Of a DNA stretch of 64,000 nt, positions 1-8,848 are shown piece by piece. Under the pieces are notes generated by a model that had not been told where the DNA came from, made no database searches, and worked only from the letters and a program-made list of their open reading frames with translations. The stretch's first letter is position 1. Each line of letters opens with the position of its first letter. Both the position numbers and the translations under genes were made by a program. This DNA comes from Desulfobulbaceae bacterium (GTDB lineage Bacteria; Desulfobacterota; Desulfobulbia; Desulfobulbales; Desulfocapsaceae). The stretch is taken from the NCBI GenBank assembly GCA_011390165.1, contig JAABSV010000011.1, positions 1 through 64,000 on the forward strand. The letters run 5' to 3'.

Positions 1-935
1 CCGGTCTCGAGGCCGACGGCCGGCTGATAACCTAGCAACCTTTGCGCTTTGTCGATGGAGAAGTTTCTGCTTTTGGTGAAAAAGTCAACCCGCCGCCGGT
101 AAATGGGTGGCTCCACCCCCAGCGGGATGCAGATCTTTTCACAGAGTGTTCCGGCCAGTTGAAAGGGCCGGGCCGGCAGGTGGAAGAGCGTGCCGCTGCT
201 GCCGTGGACGATGCCGGCAATGGTGGTGAGCAACTGGTCGAGGGCCATATTCTCGCCGCCGCCGATGATAAAGACCTCGCCCAGGGCCTCTTCCCGCTCG
301 GCGGCAAGAATAAAGCCACGCACCAGGTCATCGATGTAGACCATATGGTAGAGGATCTTGCCGGTTCCGATTACCGGAATGAATTTTTTCACCGCCAGGC
401 GGAACAGTTTCAGCAGACGGATATCGCCGGGGCCGTAAATCGCCGTCGGCCGGACCACCGACAGCGGCAGACCATGTTTTTCGGCAAACTCCCTGGCCAG
501 CAGTTCCCCTTCCAGCTTGGTCCGCTGGTAGATGTCACCCGGCGCGAAGGGAGACTCTTCACTGGCCAGACCCTGGACATCGCCATGCACCCCGACCGTG
601 CTGCAGTGCACAAAGCGCCGGACCTGGTGGCGCAGTGCCGCCTCGACCAGATGGCTGGTCCCCTTGACATGGATGTCGTGGTAGTCGGCATCGACACTGC
701 CGGCGGTGCGAAACATCGCTGCGATATTGAATACCCTTTCCACCCCGGCGACGGCCTGGTCAACTGCTTTCGGGTCGCGGATATCCCCCTCGACAATCTC
801 CAGCCGGGGGTCGGCCGGCAAGGCGACCCGGGCTCGGCTGCGCACCAGCAGCCGGACCTGGTGGCCGTCAGCCAGCAGTTTTTTGCTCAGATTGTGGCCG
901 GTAAAGCCGGTGCCACCGGTGACCAGAATTTTCAT
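1..935 (-). CDS. NAD-dependent epimerase/dehydratase, extended SDR (3' end outside window)
   Basis: Cytosolic extended short-chain dehydrogenase, probably acting on a nucleotide sugar or similar. The protein opens MKILVTGGTGFTGHNL, the GxxGxxG Rossmann motif. It continues with a ribose-binding acidic stretch (EGDIRD), an HCSTVGVHG strand and a YQRTK active-site YxxxK, then VRPTAIYGPGD typical of extended SDRs. The reading frame stays open to the window edge, so the C-terminus is missing. Two ATG codons are adjacent; GAGG lies 5 nt before the second, which I used. It is the last visible gene of a minus-strand operon with a glycosyltransferase and methyltransferase, which suggests glycan or lipid modification. 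Exact substrate is not deducible. Confidence 0.85.
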   Translation of the reverse strand, partial: MKILVTGGTGFTGHNLSKKLLADGHQVRLLVRSRARVALPADPRLEIVEGDIRDPKAVDQAVAGVERVFNIAAMFRTAGSVDADYHDIHVKGTSHLVEAALRHQVRRFVHCSTVGVHGDVQGLASEESPFAPGDIYQRTKLEGELLAREFAEKHGLPLSVVRPTAIYGPGDIRLLKLFRLAVKKFIPVIGTGKILYHMVYIDDLVRGFILAAEREEALGEVFIIGGGENMALDQLLTTIAGIVHGSSGTLFHLPARPFQLAGTLCEKICIPLGVEPPIYRRRVDFFTKSRNFSIDKAQRLLGYQPAVGLET

Positions 936-1054
936 CATCGCCTCAATTATTGAAATTATTTTGTTGTCTTGCGCTGTCCTGCTGGCACTCTGTGGCTGGC
1001 TTCTGCCTATCTGACTATTCCACCCCCAATAGGGGTGACAACATACACCCTCCT

Positions 1055-2236
1055 TCAGGCAGAGCGGGGGAGCAGGCGGTCGTAAAACTCGGCCAGTCTG
1101 CCCTGGAAGGCGGCCAGTGAATGGTTCTCTCGGGCCACCTGACGGCCCCTCTCCCCCAGTTCCCGACACCGCTCGGGATCGGCCAGGAGAGCAACCATCG
1201 CCGCCGCCATTGCCATTTTCTCCGGGGCCACCAGGCAGGCAAAATCGTCGCGCAGCACCTGGGTGTGGGTGGGGAGAGCAGTGGCCAGCACCACCTTGCC
1301 GGAATCAAGGTAGGAGTAGAGCTTCATCGGCGTATTGTTCCCCTGAATGCGTGGCGAGAGGAGGATATCGGCCTGGGACAGATAGTGGCCGAGTGCTTCC
1401 ACCGGCCGCGGCCCGCAGAAGCGGACCTCGGCCGCTATCCCCAGTTTGTCCGCCTGATCGCGGTAGGCGGCAATCTTTTCCGGAGTGCCGCCGATCAGCA
1501 CCAGGGTTCCCTGGCAACCGTCAGCCAAGGCCTGCTGGAAGGCGGCCAGCAGAAGATCGATTCCCTGGTAGCGCTCGAGGTTGCCGACATAGAGCATGAT
1601 TGGACCGTTGATCCGGAAACTCTGTCGCAAGGACTCTTCGGCCGGGACGGCATCTTCCAGCAGGCTGATATCCTCCAGACGGACGATCAAATTCTCCGGG
1701 GCGGCGGCTCGGGCCAGCCCCTCCAGTTCCCGACAGACCGCCACCACGCCCCGGCTCTGCCGGATAACCAGCCGCTCGCAGCGCCCGAGAAGGTTGCGGC
1801 AGGGACCAAGCCAGGGGAATTTTTCCGTCAGTTGGAGGGCCAGGGAAGAGTCCATATCGTAGACGTAGGGTACGGCATGTAACCTCTTCATCAGCAGGGC
1901 GGTATAGACCGCCTCTTCAACGGCATGGATGAGGTCGAAACGGTAGCGCCGGTGAAGGGCAAGTGCCGAAAACAACATACCGATATCACTGACTACCTTC
2001 TTCCAGGAAAAGGAAGGGGGAACGTTCTTCACCCCGGGAATGGCCGCCGTGCGGTGCTGCACCACGCCGGGGATCACCACCTCTTCACCTTCGTGAAAGG
2101 TAAGCAGATGAACCTGGTAGCCGAGAAGGGCCAATTCCCGGACGAGGAGACGGACGGCAATGGGGGTGCCTCGATGCTGGAAGAAGGGCTGGGGGGCAAG
2201 CACCAGAATGGAGGGGGCAAAACTTTTCCTAGGCAT
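1055..2236 (-). CDS. Glycosyltransferase, GT4 family (GT-B fold)
   Basis: Transfers a sugar from a nucleotide-activated donor, presumably at the cytosolic membrane face. The N-terminal acceptor domain starts ILVLAPQPFFQHRGTP with the family's glycine/proline loop and has VYDMDSSLALQL near residue 130. The C-terminal donor domain contains IMLYVGNLERYQGIDLLLAAF followed by the SPRIQGNNTPMKLYSYLDSGK region, which corresponds to the donor-binding EGxP loop of GT4 enzymes (here GNNTPMK). About 393 residues, normal length. I chose the ATG preceded by AGGAAAG; two upstream ATGs lack a ribosome site. It follows a methyltransferase by about 45 nt in the same operon. Donor and acceptor are unknown. Confidence 0.85.
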   Translation of the reverse strand: MPRKSFAPSILVLAPQPFFQHRGTPIAVRLLVRELALLGYQVHLLTFHEGEEVVIPGVVQHRTAAIPGVKNVPPSFSWKKVVSDIGMLFSALALHRRYRFDLIHAVEEAVYTALLMKRLHAVPYVYDMDSSLALQLTEKFPWLGPCRNLLGRCERLVIRQSRGVVAVCRELEGLARAAAPENLIVRLEDISLLEDAVPAEESLRQSFRINGPIMLYVGNLERYQGIDLLLAAFQQALADGCQGTLVLIGGTPEKIAAYRDQADKLGIAAEVRFCGPRPVEALGHYLSQADILLSPRIQGNNTPMKLYSYLDSGKVVLATALPTHTQVLRDDFACLVAPEKMAMAAAMVALLADPERCRELGERGRQVARENHSLAAFQGRLAEFYDRLLPRSA

Positions 2237-2281
2237 CTCTTTCCTGCTTTTCATCGATGGGCACAAATTAGCCGGCAGGGC

Positions 2282-3025
2282 TCAACGGCGGCGGTCGGCC
2301 CGGAAGATAACCGGCGAGCCGAACAGCCGGGTGGCGCCGCTCGCCGCAAAGAACTTTTCCAGCAGGCTGGAGGCCCCTCGGTTGTTCAGCTTGCGGTGGA
2401 GGACCATCGGCAGGAGAAACTCCGGACGAAAGCGGGGGGAGGTGAAGCCGCCCGCAGCCATCTCGGTGGCTATCTCTGCCCTGGTGAAGAGGGTGAAGGG
2501 GCGGGTGCTCCCCTCCATCTTTTTCTTCGCAGCAAACAGCTGGCCGTAGAGGATATTGGTGGAGCGACGGTCGGGGTAGTCAACAACCACACAGTTTGCC
2601 GCCACCCGGCACAGCTCACTGAGCAGTTTCTGCCAGCGCTCGACGTGCGGCAGCAGGCGAAAAGCGGTCACCACCTGAAAGGAGCGGTCGGCAAAGGGGA
2701 GATGCAGATTGTCACAGCGCTGGAAGACAAAGCTGCCGGCGGCCAGGCACTGGTCGAGACGCTGCCGGCAACTCTCGTCACTGCCGGTGACCGTGACCGC
2801 AAAACCCTGCCGTACCAGAGGTTCGGCAATCTGCGCGTGGCCGCCGCCGACATCGAGAACCCGGGCCCCGGGCAGATCACTGAGCAGTTCCAGGGTCAAT
2901 GCTGTCTGCCGGGCGAGAAAAAAATCCCCCGCCGCGCCGCTGAAGCGGGCGGCATAGGCTGCGGTGGCGGTCTCGATGTCCGCCGTTTCCTGATACACAT
3001 CCATTGCCTGTGACTCTGTCGCCAT
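2282..3025 (-). CDS. Class I SAM-dependent methyltransferase
   Basis: Predicted SAM-dependent methyltransferase of the UbiE/Methyltransf_11 type. Motif I is seen as ARVLDVGGGHAQIAEPLV at about residue 55. An acidic post-I strand (GSDES), the LPFADRSFQVVTAFRLLPHV motif II region and a VVDYPDRR strand follow. Length about 247 residues. The chosen ATG has GGAGG 8 nt upstream; an ATG five codons earlier lies inside that ribosome site. The gene sits 24 nt after a GlpD-like dehydrogenase and before a glycosyltransferase, so the substrate may be a lipid or glycan intermediate, but nothing in the sequence fixes it. Confidence 0.8.
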   Translation of the reverse strand: MATESQAMDVYQETADIETATAAYAARFSGAAGDFFLARQTALTLELLSDLPGARVLDVGGGHAQIAEPLVRQGFAVTVTGSDESCRQRLDQCLAAGSFVFQRCDNLHLPFADRSFQVVTAFRLLPHVERWQKLLSELCRVAANCVVVDYPDRRSTNILYGQLFAAKKKMEGSTRPFTLFTRAEIATEMAAGGFTSPRFRPEFLLPMVLHRKLNNRGASSLLEKFFAASGATRLFGSPVIFRADRRR

Positions 3026-3049
3026 CCGTGCACCCTCCATGCGGGCCGA

Positions 3050-4735
3050 TCAACACTTCCCGGCAGTCTGCACCGCCGTATCCTCCCGGAAGGGCTGGTA
3101 CAGGCAACGCACCGCAGCCAGTTGCCGTCGCTCCTCCTCCGCCCCCCAGGCAAGCTCCTCCCCCATCAATTGGGCGATCTCCTGCAGCACCGATTCGGCC
3201 GGCGACTCGGCGCAACCGAGGTTACTGCGACGGAAAAGGACATCGGCCAGACTCAGGGCCATCTCTTCACGAAGAAAGTAGAGCAGTTCGGCAGCAAGCA
3301 GCAGGGGCTGCTCGGCGAGTCGGCGGGGCGTGCCGCCAGCCATCGCCCGGGGATCGTCAAGATAGCCGTACACCACCCGCCAGGCCGATCCGTAGCGCTG
3401 CTGCAAATGGGCCCGGACCATCGGCTCCATCTCCCCGAGCCGACGGCACAGGCCACCGAGATCGAGGTGGCGGCGGCGGAAATTCTGGTAACAACCAGGC
3501 CGCCGTCTGCCAAGTCGACGGCGGAGAAGGGCCACCGCCTGTTCGGCCACCACCGGGGCGGTGGTGTACTTCACCCCCTTGATGGAAAAGAGGCCGAAAG
3601 GCCCTCCCCGTTGGCCGTGGTCAATCACCTGGGACGACTTCTCCAGTTGCACCGAGTCGGCTCCGCCGTCGCCGCCGGACTGCATCGGCAGCAGCCCGGC
3701 GTGGCCGAAGGTGAGATCCGACCCCTTGAGGTCGGCGGCAGGATAGATCCGGTTGACATCCTCCAGCAGCTGCAGATACATCGTCCGGTCAGGGACGAAG
3801 GACTCGGCCGGGCCGGGATGAGGGGCGTAGCTGGTGCCGATCATGGTATAGCGGTCAAGCCAGGGGACAAAGAAAAAGAGCCGCTTGCCCCGCTTGAGCA
3901 GAGCATCCTTGTCGACGTAGTCGGTGTACCCCTCCAGCCCCACCGCATAGTTCTCCACCACTCTCTTTCTGACCACAATGTTAACCGCGCTGGCCCAGCC
4001 CTGGGCCGGATGGCGATCAAGACCGTCCAGCCAGGGGCCGGTGGCATGAACCACCGCCCGGCAACTGAGCCGTCCCTGGCCGCCGTCGATCCGGTCACGA
4101 AAAAAGAGGCCGCTCACCCTGCCGGCGGCGGCATCGACCTCGCCGGCTTCGGTGTAATTGGCCACTATTGTGCCATAGCGGGCCGCCTCGAGGAGATACT
4201 CAAGCACCAGCCGTTCGCTGTCCAGGGCGATCGCATCGTGCCAGACCGCCCCACCGCTCAGATCCGCCCGTTCCAGGCCGGGAACAAGTTCTCGAACCCT
4301 GGCGGCAGAGAGCTGAGCACAGCCGGGGAGATACCCGGCCGGCCCCAGCCCCTGGTTGCGGTCCCAGGCGACGGCATCGTACAGGGCAAAGGCTATCCGC
4401 ATCATCTCCCGTCCCTTCAGACCGTGGCCGTAGGTGGGCATCAGGCAGGGGAGGGGCTTGACCAGATGGGGAGCAAAGGCCATCATCGACCGGCGGGCGG
4501 CAATGGACTGGCGCATCCGCCGGAGATCGCCGTGCTGGAGGTAGCGGATACCGCCGTGGATGATCTTCAAACTGTTGGCCGAGGTGGCCTGGGCGAAGTC
4601 CCCCCGCTCGAGCAGAACGGTGCGGTAACCGGCCCGGGATGCCGCCAGGGCCAACACCGCCCCATGGATGCCGGCACCGACAATGGCCAGGTCGAAATCA
4701 CCTGCCGTACAGGCGTTCACTCTTCTAATCATCAT
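3050..4735 (-). CDS. FAD-dependent glycerol-3-phosphate dehydrogenase-like oxidoreductase
   Basis: Member of the GlpD/DAO flavoprotein family, which oxidises glycerol 3-phosphate to dihydroxyacetone phosphate with electrons to quinone. The FAD dinucleotide-binding motif is DLAIVGAGIHGAVLALAASR, followed by LLERGDFAQATSANS and the GlpD hallmark KIIHGGIRYLQHGD. A second signature is FFFVPWLDRYTMIGTSY. The 561-residue length equals the family norm (500-570), including a C-terminal cap. ATG directly abuts the stop codon of the upstream FMN reductase gene, so the two are translationally linked. The neighbours (glycosyltransferase, methyltransferase, epimerase) are unusual for glpD, so a role on another polyol phosphate or lipid head group is possible. 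Confidence 0.82.
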   Translation of the reverse strand: MMIRRVNACTAGDFDLAIVGAGIHGAVLALAASRAGYRTVLLERGDFAQATSANSLKIIHGGIRYLQHGDLRRMRQSIAARRSMMAFAPHLVKPLPCLMPTYGHGLKGREMMRIAFALYDAVAWDRNQGLGPAGYLPGCAQLSAARVRELVPGLERADLSGGAVWHDAIALDSERLVLEYLLEAARYGTIVANYTEAGEVDAAAGRVSGLFFRDRIDGGQGRLSCRAVVHATGPWLDGLDRHPAQGWASAVNIVVRKRVVENYAVGLEGYTDYVDKDALLKRGKRLFFFVPWLDRYTMIGTSYAPHPGPAESFVPDRTMYLQLLEDVNRIYPAADLKGSDLTFGHAGLLPMQSGGDGGADSVQLEKSSQVIDHGQRGGPFGLFSIKGVKYTTAPVVAEQAVALLRRRLGRRRPGCYQNFRRRHLDLGGLCRRLGEMEPMVRAHLQQRYGSAWRVVYGYLDDPRAMAGGTPRRLAEQPLLLAAELLYFLREEMALSLADVLFRRSNLGCAESPAESVLQEIAQLMGEELAWGAEEERRQLAAVRCLYQPFREDTAVQTAGKC

Positions 4736-5326
4736 CTACCGTTCCCGACGGCCCTGGTGGGAAGCAAGCAGCATGTCGGCAAAGGCCTCGGCCCGGGCCA
4801 GTTCTTCCGGGTGGTCAAGAATCGCCTTGCGTTTGTCCACCCCTTTCACCACCAGTTCGCCGCCATATTCCAGATCAAGGGCGTCAAAGATATAGCGGCT
4901 GGTGAGGATACTGCAGTCAAAAATCTTCTGGCCGCTGGTGGCGGCAGTGGCGAGCAGATAGCCCTTTCGTCCCTCACCCTGGCGAAAGCGCTCCTTGAGG
5001 AGGTATTTCCGGGCCCAGCGGGCCTGGAACCGATCACCGCAGGTCTTGCACTGGGCGGAGAGACCGTAAAAATAGACCGGACTGACCAGAAATACGCAGT
5101 CCGCCTGGTCGACGGCCTGATAGATTGCGCCCATATCATCCTTGACGACACAGCTGCCGGTCTTGTCACAGCCACCACAACCCTGGCAGGGGCGCAGGCT
5201 GAGGTCGTTGAGACGGATCCAGTTGACCGTGCCGCCGGCCTGCTCTACCCTCTCCGCCACCTTCCCGGCCAATGTTTCACTATTTCCCCCCTTGCGGGGA
5301 CTTCCCAGAAGCACTACTACCTGCAT
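4736..5326 (-). CDS. NADPH-dependent FMN reductase / flavodoxin-fold oxidoreductase
   Basis: Small cytosolic flavoprotein of the iron-sulfur flavoprotein/FMN-reductase group. It begins MQVVVLLGSPRKGGNSETLA, where GSPRKxGNS is the FMN phosphate loop. It then has a cysteine cluster CQGCGGCDKTGSCVVKDDM, typical of ISF-like proteins that bind a 4Fe-4S cluster or use a ferredoxin partner. VFLVSPVYFYGLSAQCKT is the second FMN-contacting loop. Length 196 residues. The start was chosen at the ATG with AGGAG 9 nt upstream; an ORF extension 11 codons longer has no ribosome site. It is the first gene of the minus-strand operon and likely supplies or receives electrons for anaerobic redox steps. Confidence 0.82.
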   Translation of the reverse strand: MQVVVLLGSPRKGGNSETLAGKVAERVEQAGGTVNWIRLNDLSLRPCQGCGGCDKTGSCVVKDDMGAIYQAVDQADCVFLVSPVYFYGLSAQCKTCGDRFQARWARKYLLKERFRQGEGRKGYLLATAATSGQKIFDCSILTSRYIFDALDLEYGGELVVKGVDKRKAILDHPEELARAEAFADMLLASHQGRRER

Positions 5327-5520
5327 ATCGGCATTCTCCTCTCTTGCTGTATGGTGCATGATTCTGCTGCCGGCGCGGTCGGCTCACTCCACCGGCCGAG
5401 GCTTACTCTACCATCCTTGCCTCCGGCTGTCAGCCGGATTGTCCCAGCCATCCGTTCCCTGGCCGGGCAAGGCATGGAAATCCCCTTGCAGGAAAATGAG
5501 ATTTATTGTTAAAAACAGCT

Positions 5521-6432
5521 ATGAACAACGTTCCAACAACAATTTTTGCCGTGAAACGCTACGCCCTGCACGACGGGCCGAATATACGAACCACGGTTTT
5601 TTTCAAGGGTTGCCCATTGGCCTGCGCCTGGTGCCACAACCCGGAAGGGATCGCCTTTGCCAGCCGGATCATCACCATTCCGTCCAAATGCATCGGCTGT
5701 GGCGAGTGTCTGGCGGTCTGCCCGGCCGCAGCCCTCGAGCTGCACCCCGAGGGCATCCGTCGCAACGACGAGGCCTGCATTGCCTGTGGGCGCTGCGTCG
5801 AGGTGTGCCCGGCCCTCGCCCACGAGAGTACCGGCCGGGTGGTGGACACCGCCCAGTTGTTGACCGAGATCAACAAGGACCGGCCTTTTTTTGACCAGTC
5901 CGGCGGTGGCGTGACCATCTCCGGCGGCGAGCCACTGGCCCAGCCCGAGGCGCTCCTGGCCCTGCTGCACGGCTGTGCCGGGCTGGGCATCCACCGGGTG
6001 GTCGACACCAGCGGCTTTGCCGCCACCGAGACCCTCCTGGAGGTCGCCGCCCTCACCGACCTCTTTCTGTTCGACCTCAAACACATGGATAACTCCGAAC
6101 ACCAGCGCTACACCGGTGTCGGCAATGAACTCATTCTCCACAACCTGGCGGTTCTCGCCAGTTCCGGGGCAGCGATCCGCATCCGTATCCCTTTGCTTGC
6201 CGGGGTCAACGACGGCCCGGACAACATTGCCGCCACCGCCGAATTCCTCGCCGACTGCCGCGGGGTACAGGGGGTTGATCTGCTCCCTTTCCACTCTTCG
6301 GCCAAGGCGAAATACCGTAAACTCAATCAGAACTTTCCGGCCGGGGAGATGAGCGCACCGCCCCGGGAGCGGCTCGACGCCATTGCGGCAAGCCTGCGGC
6401 CGGTGGTTTCCGACCTGACTATTGGAGGCTGA
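5521..6432 (+). CDS. hypE: Glycyl radical enzyme activase (HypE-like, radical SAM)
   Basis: Radical SAM activase that uses SAM and a 4Fe-4S cluster to abstract hydrogen from the glycine of its partner enzyme. The SAM cluster motif is FKGCPLACAWCHNPEG (C-x3-C-x2-C). Two inserted ferredoxin clusters follow (CIGCGECLAVCP and CIACGRCVEVCP), as in all activases of dehydratase-type glycyl radical enzymes. SGGEP marks the GGE motif. Length about 303 residues. A TTG 15 nt upstream is an alternative start with a slightly better ribosome context. The target enzyme begins 5 nt after the stop, so the pairing is unambiguous. The order activase-enzyme is the reverse of what I recall for Clostridioides difficile hypD-hypE. 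Confidence 0.88.
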   Translation: MNNVPTTIFAVKRYALHDGPNIRTTVFFKGCPLACAWCHNPEGIAFASRIITIPSKCIGCGECLAVCPAAALELHPEGIRRNDEACIACGRCVEVCPALAHESTGRVVDTAQLLTEINKDRPFFDQSGGGVTISGGEPLAQPEALLALLHGCAGLGIHRVVDTSGFAATETLLEVAALTDLFLFDLKHMDNSEHQRYTGVGNELILHNLAVLASSGAAIRIRIPLLAGVNDGPDNIAATAEFLADCRGVQGVDLLPFHSSAKAKYRKLNQNFPAGEMSAPPRERLDAIAASLRPVVSDLTIGG

Positions 6433-6437
6433 ACCCA

Positions 6438-8834
6438 ATGAACAGCAGCACACCGAATCGTACAGAAAGATGTGTCAACGAACGTATCTCCCAGTTGCGG
6501 GAAGAGAGTTTTACCGGAAAACCGTCGATCTCCATTGAGCGGGCCCTCCTCGAGACAGAGTTTTACCGGGAAAACGCCGGCAAACACTCTTTGCCGGTAC
6601 TCCGCGCCCTGTGGTTCAAGTATCTCTGTCAGCACAAGAGCCTGTACATCGGCAAAGGTGAGCTGCTGGTCGGCGAGCGCGGCCCCGCCCCCAAGGCAGT
6701 CCCCACCTTCCCCGAGCTCACCTGCCACAGTGGTGAGGATCTGCGGATTCTCAACGACCGGACGATGACCAGCTACCAGGTGGCTGAAGAGGATATCGAG
6801 CGCTATGAGGCGGAAGTCATCCCCTACTGGCAGGGGCGCTCCATGCGCGAGCGGATCTTCAGCGAGCTCCCCGAGGAGTGGCGCCTGGCCTATGAGGCCG
6901 GTCTGTTCACCGAGTTTATGGAACAGCGGGCCCCGGGCCACACGGCCCTGGATGGAACCATCTACCACACCGGGATGGTAGATTTTCAGGCAAAAATTGC
7001 CGAGCGGATCGCCCGCCTCGACTACGCTGCCGACCCCAGGGCCGCCGACCGGGCGGAACAACTGCGGGCGATGGCCATTGCCTGCCAGGCGGCAATCATC
7101 TTTGCCGAGCGGCATGCGGCACTGGCCGAAGAGATGGCAAAGAGCGAGACGGACGAACAGCGTCACCGGGAGTTGCTGACCATTGCCGAGGTGTGCCGCC
7201 AGGTTCCGGCCAGGGCACCGCGGACCTTCCACGAGGCGCTGCAGATGTACTGGTTCGTCCACCTCGGCACGATCAGCGAACTGAATGGCTGGGACGCGAT
7301 GAGCCCCGGCCACCTCGACCAGCATCTCCACCCCTTCTACCAGCGTGACCTGGCCGCCGGCATCCTCGACCGGGAAAAGGCGAAGGAGCTGCTCAGCTGC
7401 CTGTGGATCAAGGTCAACAACCACACCGCCCCGCCCAAGGTGGGGGTGACCGCCAAAGAGAGCGGCACCTACAACGACTTCACCCAGATCAACCTCGGCG
7501 GGGTCGACCGCAACGGCGCCGACGCCTGCAACGACGTCTCGTACCTCTGTCTCGAGGTGGCCGACGAGCTCCACCTCCTCCAACCTCAGCCCAGTGTCCA
7601 CATCAGCAACAAGACCCCGGAACGGTTCCTCAAGGCGGCCAGCCGGGTGATCCGCAAGGGGTACGGCTACCCCTCGGTGTTCAACAGCGAGGCGGTGGTG
7701 ATGGAGCAGCTGCGGGTGGGCAAGACCGTGGAGGATGCCCGGGAGGGCGGCACCAGCGGCTGTATCGAGACCGGCGCCTTCGGCAAGGAGGCCTATATCC
7801 TCACCGGCTACCTCAACGTCCCGAAGATTCTTGAACTGGCCCTGAACAACGGGGTCGACCAGCTCACCGGCAGGCAGGTTTCCATCGCCACCGGCGAGGC
7901 CACCGACTTCACCAGTTTTGACCAGCTCTATGCGGCCTTCGCCCGCCAGCTCGACTACATCGTCAACCTGAAGATCCGGGTCAACAACTACATTGAGCGG
8001 ATGTACGCCAAATACTCGCCGGCCCCATTCCTGTCCGTGGTGATCCACGACTGTATCGAAAAGGGGCAGGACTACTACGATGGCGGCCCACGCTACAACA
8101 CCAACTATATCCAGTGCACCGGCATCGGCACCGTCACCGACAGCCTGTCGGCGATCAAGACCCATGTCTTCGATGAGGGGGCGGTGACGATGGCCGAGCT
8201 GCTGGCGGCCCTGCGCAGCAACTTTGCCGAAGCCGAGGCCCTGCGGCTGCGCCTGTGGAACCGCACCCCCTTCTTCGGCAACGACGACGACCGGGCCGAC
8301 ACGATCATGCAGCGGGTCTACGAATCGCTCTTTGTCAGCATTGACGGCAAGGCCAACACCAAGGGGAGCGTCTACCACCTGAATATGCTCTCCACTACCT
8401 GCCACGTCTACTTCGGCAAGATGCTCGGTGCCTCCGCCAACGGCCGCTTTGCCTGTCTGCCCTCCTCGGACGGCACCTCGCCGTCGCACGGTGCCGACCG
8501 GAACGGGCCGACGGCGGTGATCAAGTCGCTGGCCAAGATGGACCAGCTGAAGTCGGGCGGGACCCTGTTGAACCAGCGTTTCCTCCCCTCAGTGCTGGCC
8601 AGCGAACAGGACCTCGACAAACTCGGCGGCTTGATCCGCACCTACTTTACCCTGGGTGGGCACCACATCCAGTTCAACGTGGTGGATACCCGGACTTTGC
8701 GCACCGCCCAGGAGCACCCGGACCAGTACCGCAACCTCCTGGTCCGGGTGGCCGGCTACAGCGACTACTTTGTCGATCTCGACCGGGAGCACCAGGAGGA
8801 GATCATCAGCAGGACCGAGCAGGAGTCGGTCTGA
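6438..8834 (+). CDS. hypD: Glycyl radical enzyme, predicted trans-4-hydroxy-L-proline dehydratase
   Basis: Glycyl radical dehydratase that removes water from trans-4-hydroxy-L-proline to give (S)-pyrroline-5-carboxylate. The thiyl cysteine is Cys442 in GGTSGCIETG with the dehydratase-type Glu444. The radical glycine is Gly773 in RVAGYSDYF. Mapping the C. difficile HypD active site as I recall it (F152, H160, D278, S334, D339, F340, C434, E436, Y450, T645, G765) gives F160, H168, D286, S342, D347, F348, C442, E444, Y458, T653 and G773 here. All are conserved with a constant +8 shift. Length 798, normal. GGAGG precedes the ATG. No proC is adjacent, so pyrroline-5-carboxylate reduction must be encoded elsewhere. 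Other dehydratases of the family are less likely. Confidence 0.87.
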   Translation: MNSSTPNRTERCVNERISQLREESFTGKPSISIERALLETEFYRENAGKHSLPVLRALWFKYLCQHKSLYIGKGELLVGERGPAPKAVPTFPELTCHSGEDLRILNDRTMTSYQVAEEDIERYEAEVIPYWQGRSMRERIFSELPEEWRLAYEAGLFTEFMEQRAPGHTALDGTIYHTGMVDFQAKIAERIARLDYAADPRAADRAEQLRAMAIACQAAIIFAERHAALAEEMAKSETDEQRHRELLTIAEVCRQVPARAPRTFHEALQMYWFVHLGTISELNGWDAMSPGHLDQHLHPFYQRDLAAGILDREKAKELLSCLWIKVNNHTAPPKVGVTAKESGTYNDFTQINLGGVDRNGADACNDVSYLCLEVADELHLLQPQPSVHISNKTPERFLKAASRVIRKGYGYPSVFNSEAVVMEQLRVGKTVEDAREGGTSGCIETGAFGKEAYILTGYLNVPKILELALNNGVDQLTGRQVSIATGEATDFTSFDQLYAAFARQLDYIVNLKIRVNNYIERMYAKYSPAPFLSVVIHDCIEKGQDYYDGGPRYNTNYIQCTGIGTVTDSLSAIKTHVFDEGAVTMAELLAALRSNFAEAEALRLRLWNRTPFFGNDDDRADTIMQRVYESLFVSIDGKANTKGSVYHLNMLSTTCHVYFGKMLGASANGRFACLPSSDGTSPSHGADRNGPTAVIKSLAKMDQLKSGGTLLNQRFLPSVLASEQDLDKLGGLIRTYFTLGGHHIQFNVVDTRTLRTAQEHPDQYRNLLVRVAGYSDYFVDLDREHQEEIISRTEQESV

Positions 8835-8848
8835 ATCGCTAGCTGACG

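Noticed and set aside
3122-5512. 796-residue plus-strand ORF
   Set aside because: Antisense shadow of the GlpD-like and FMN reductase genes in GC-rich DNA; no domain similarity.
6327-8489. 720-residue minus-strand ORF
   Set aside because: Antisense shadow of the glycyl radical enzyme gene, whose motifs are unambiguous.
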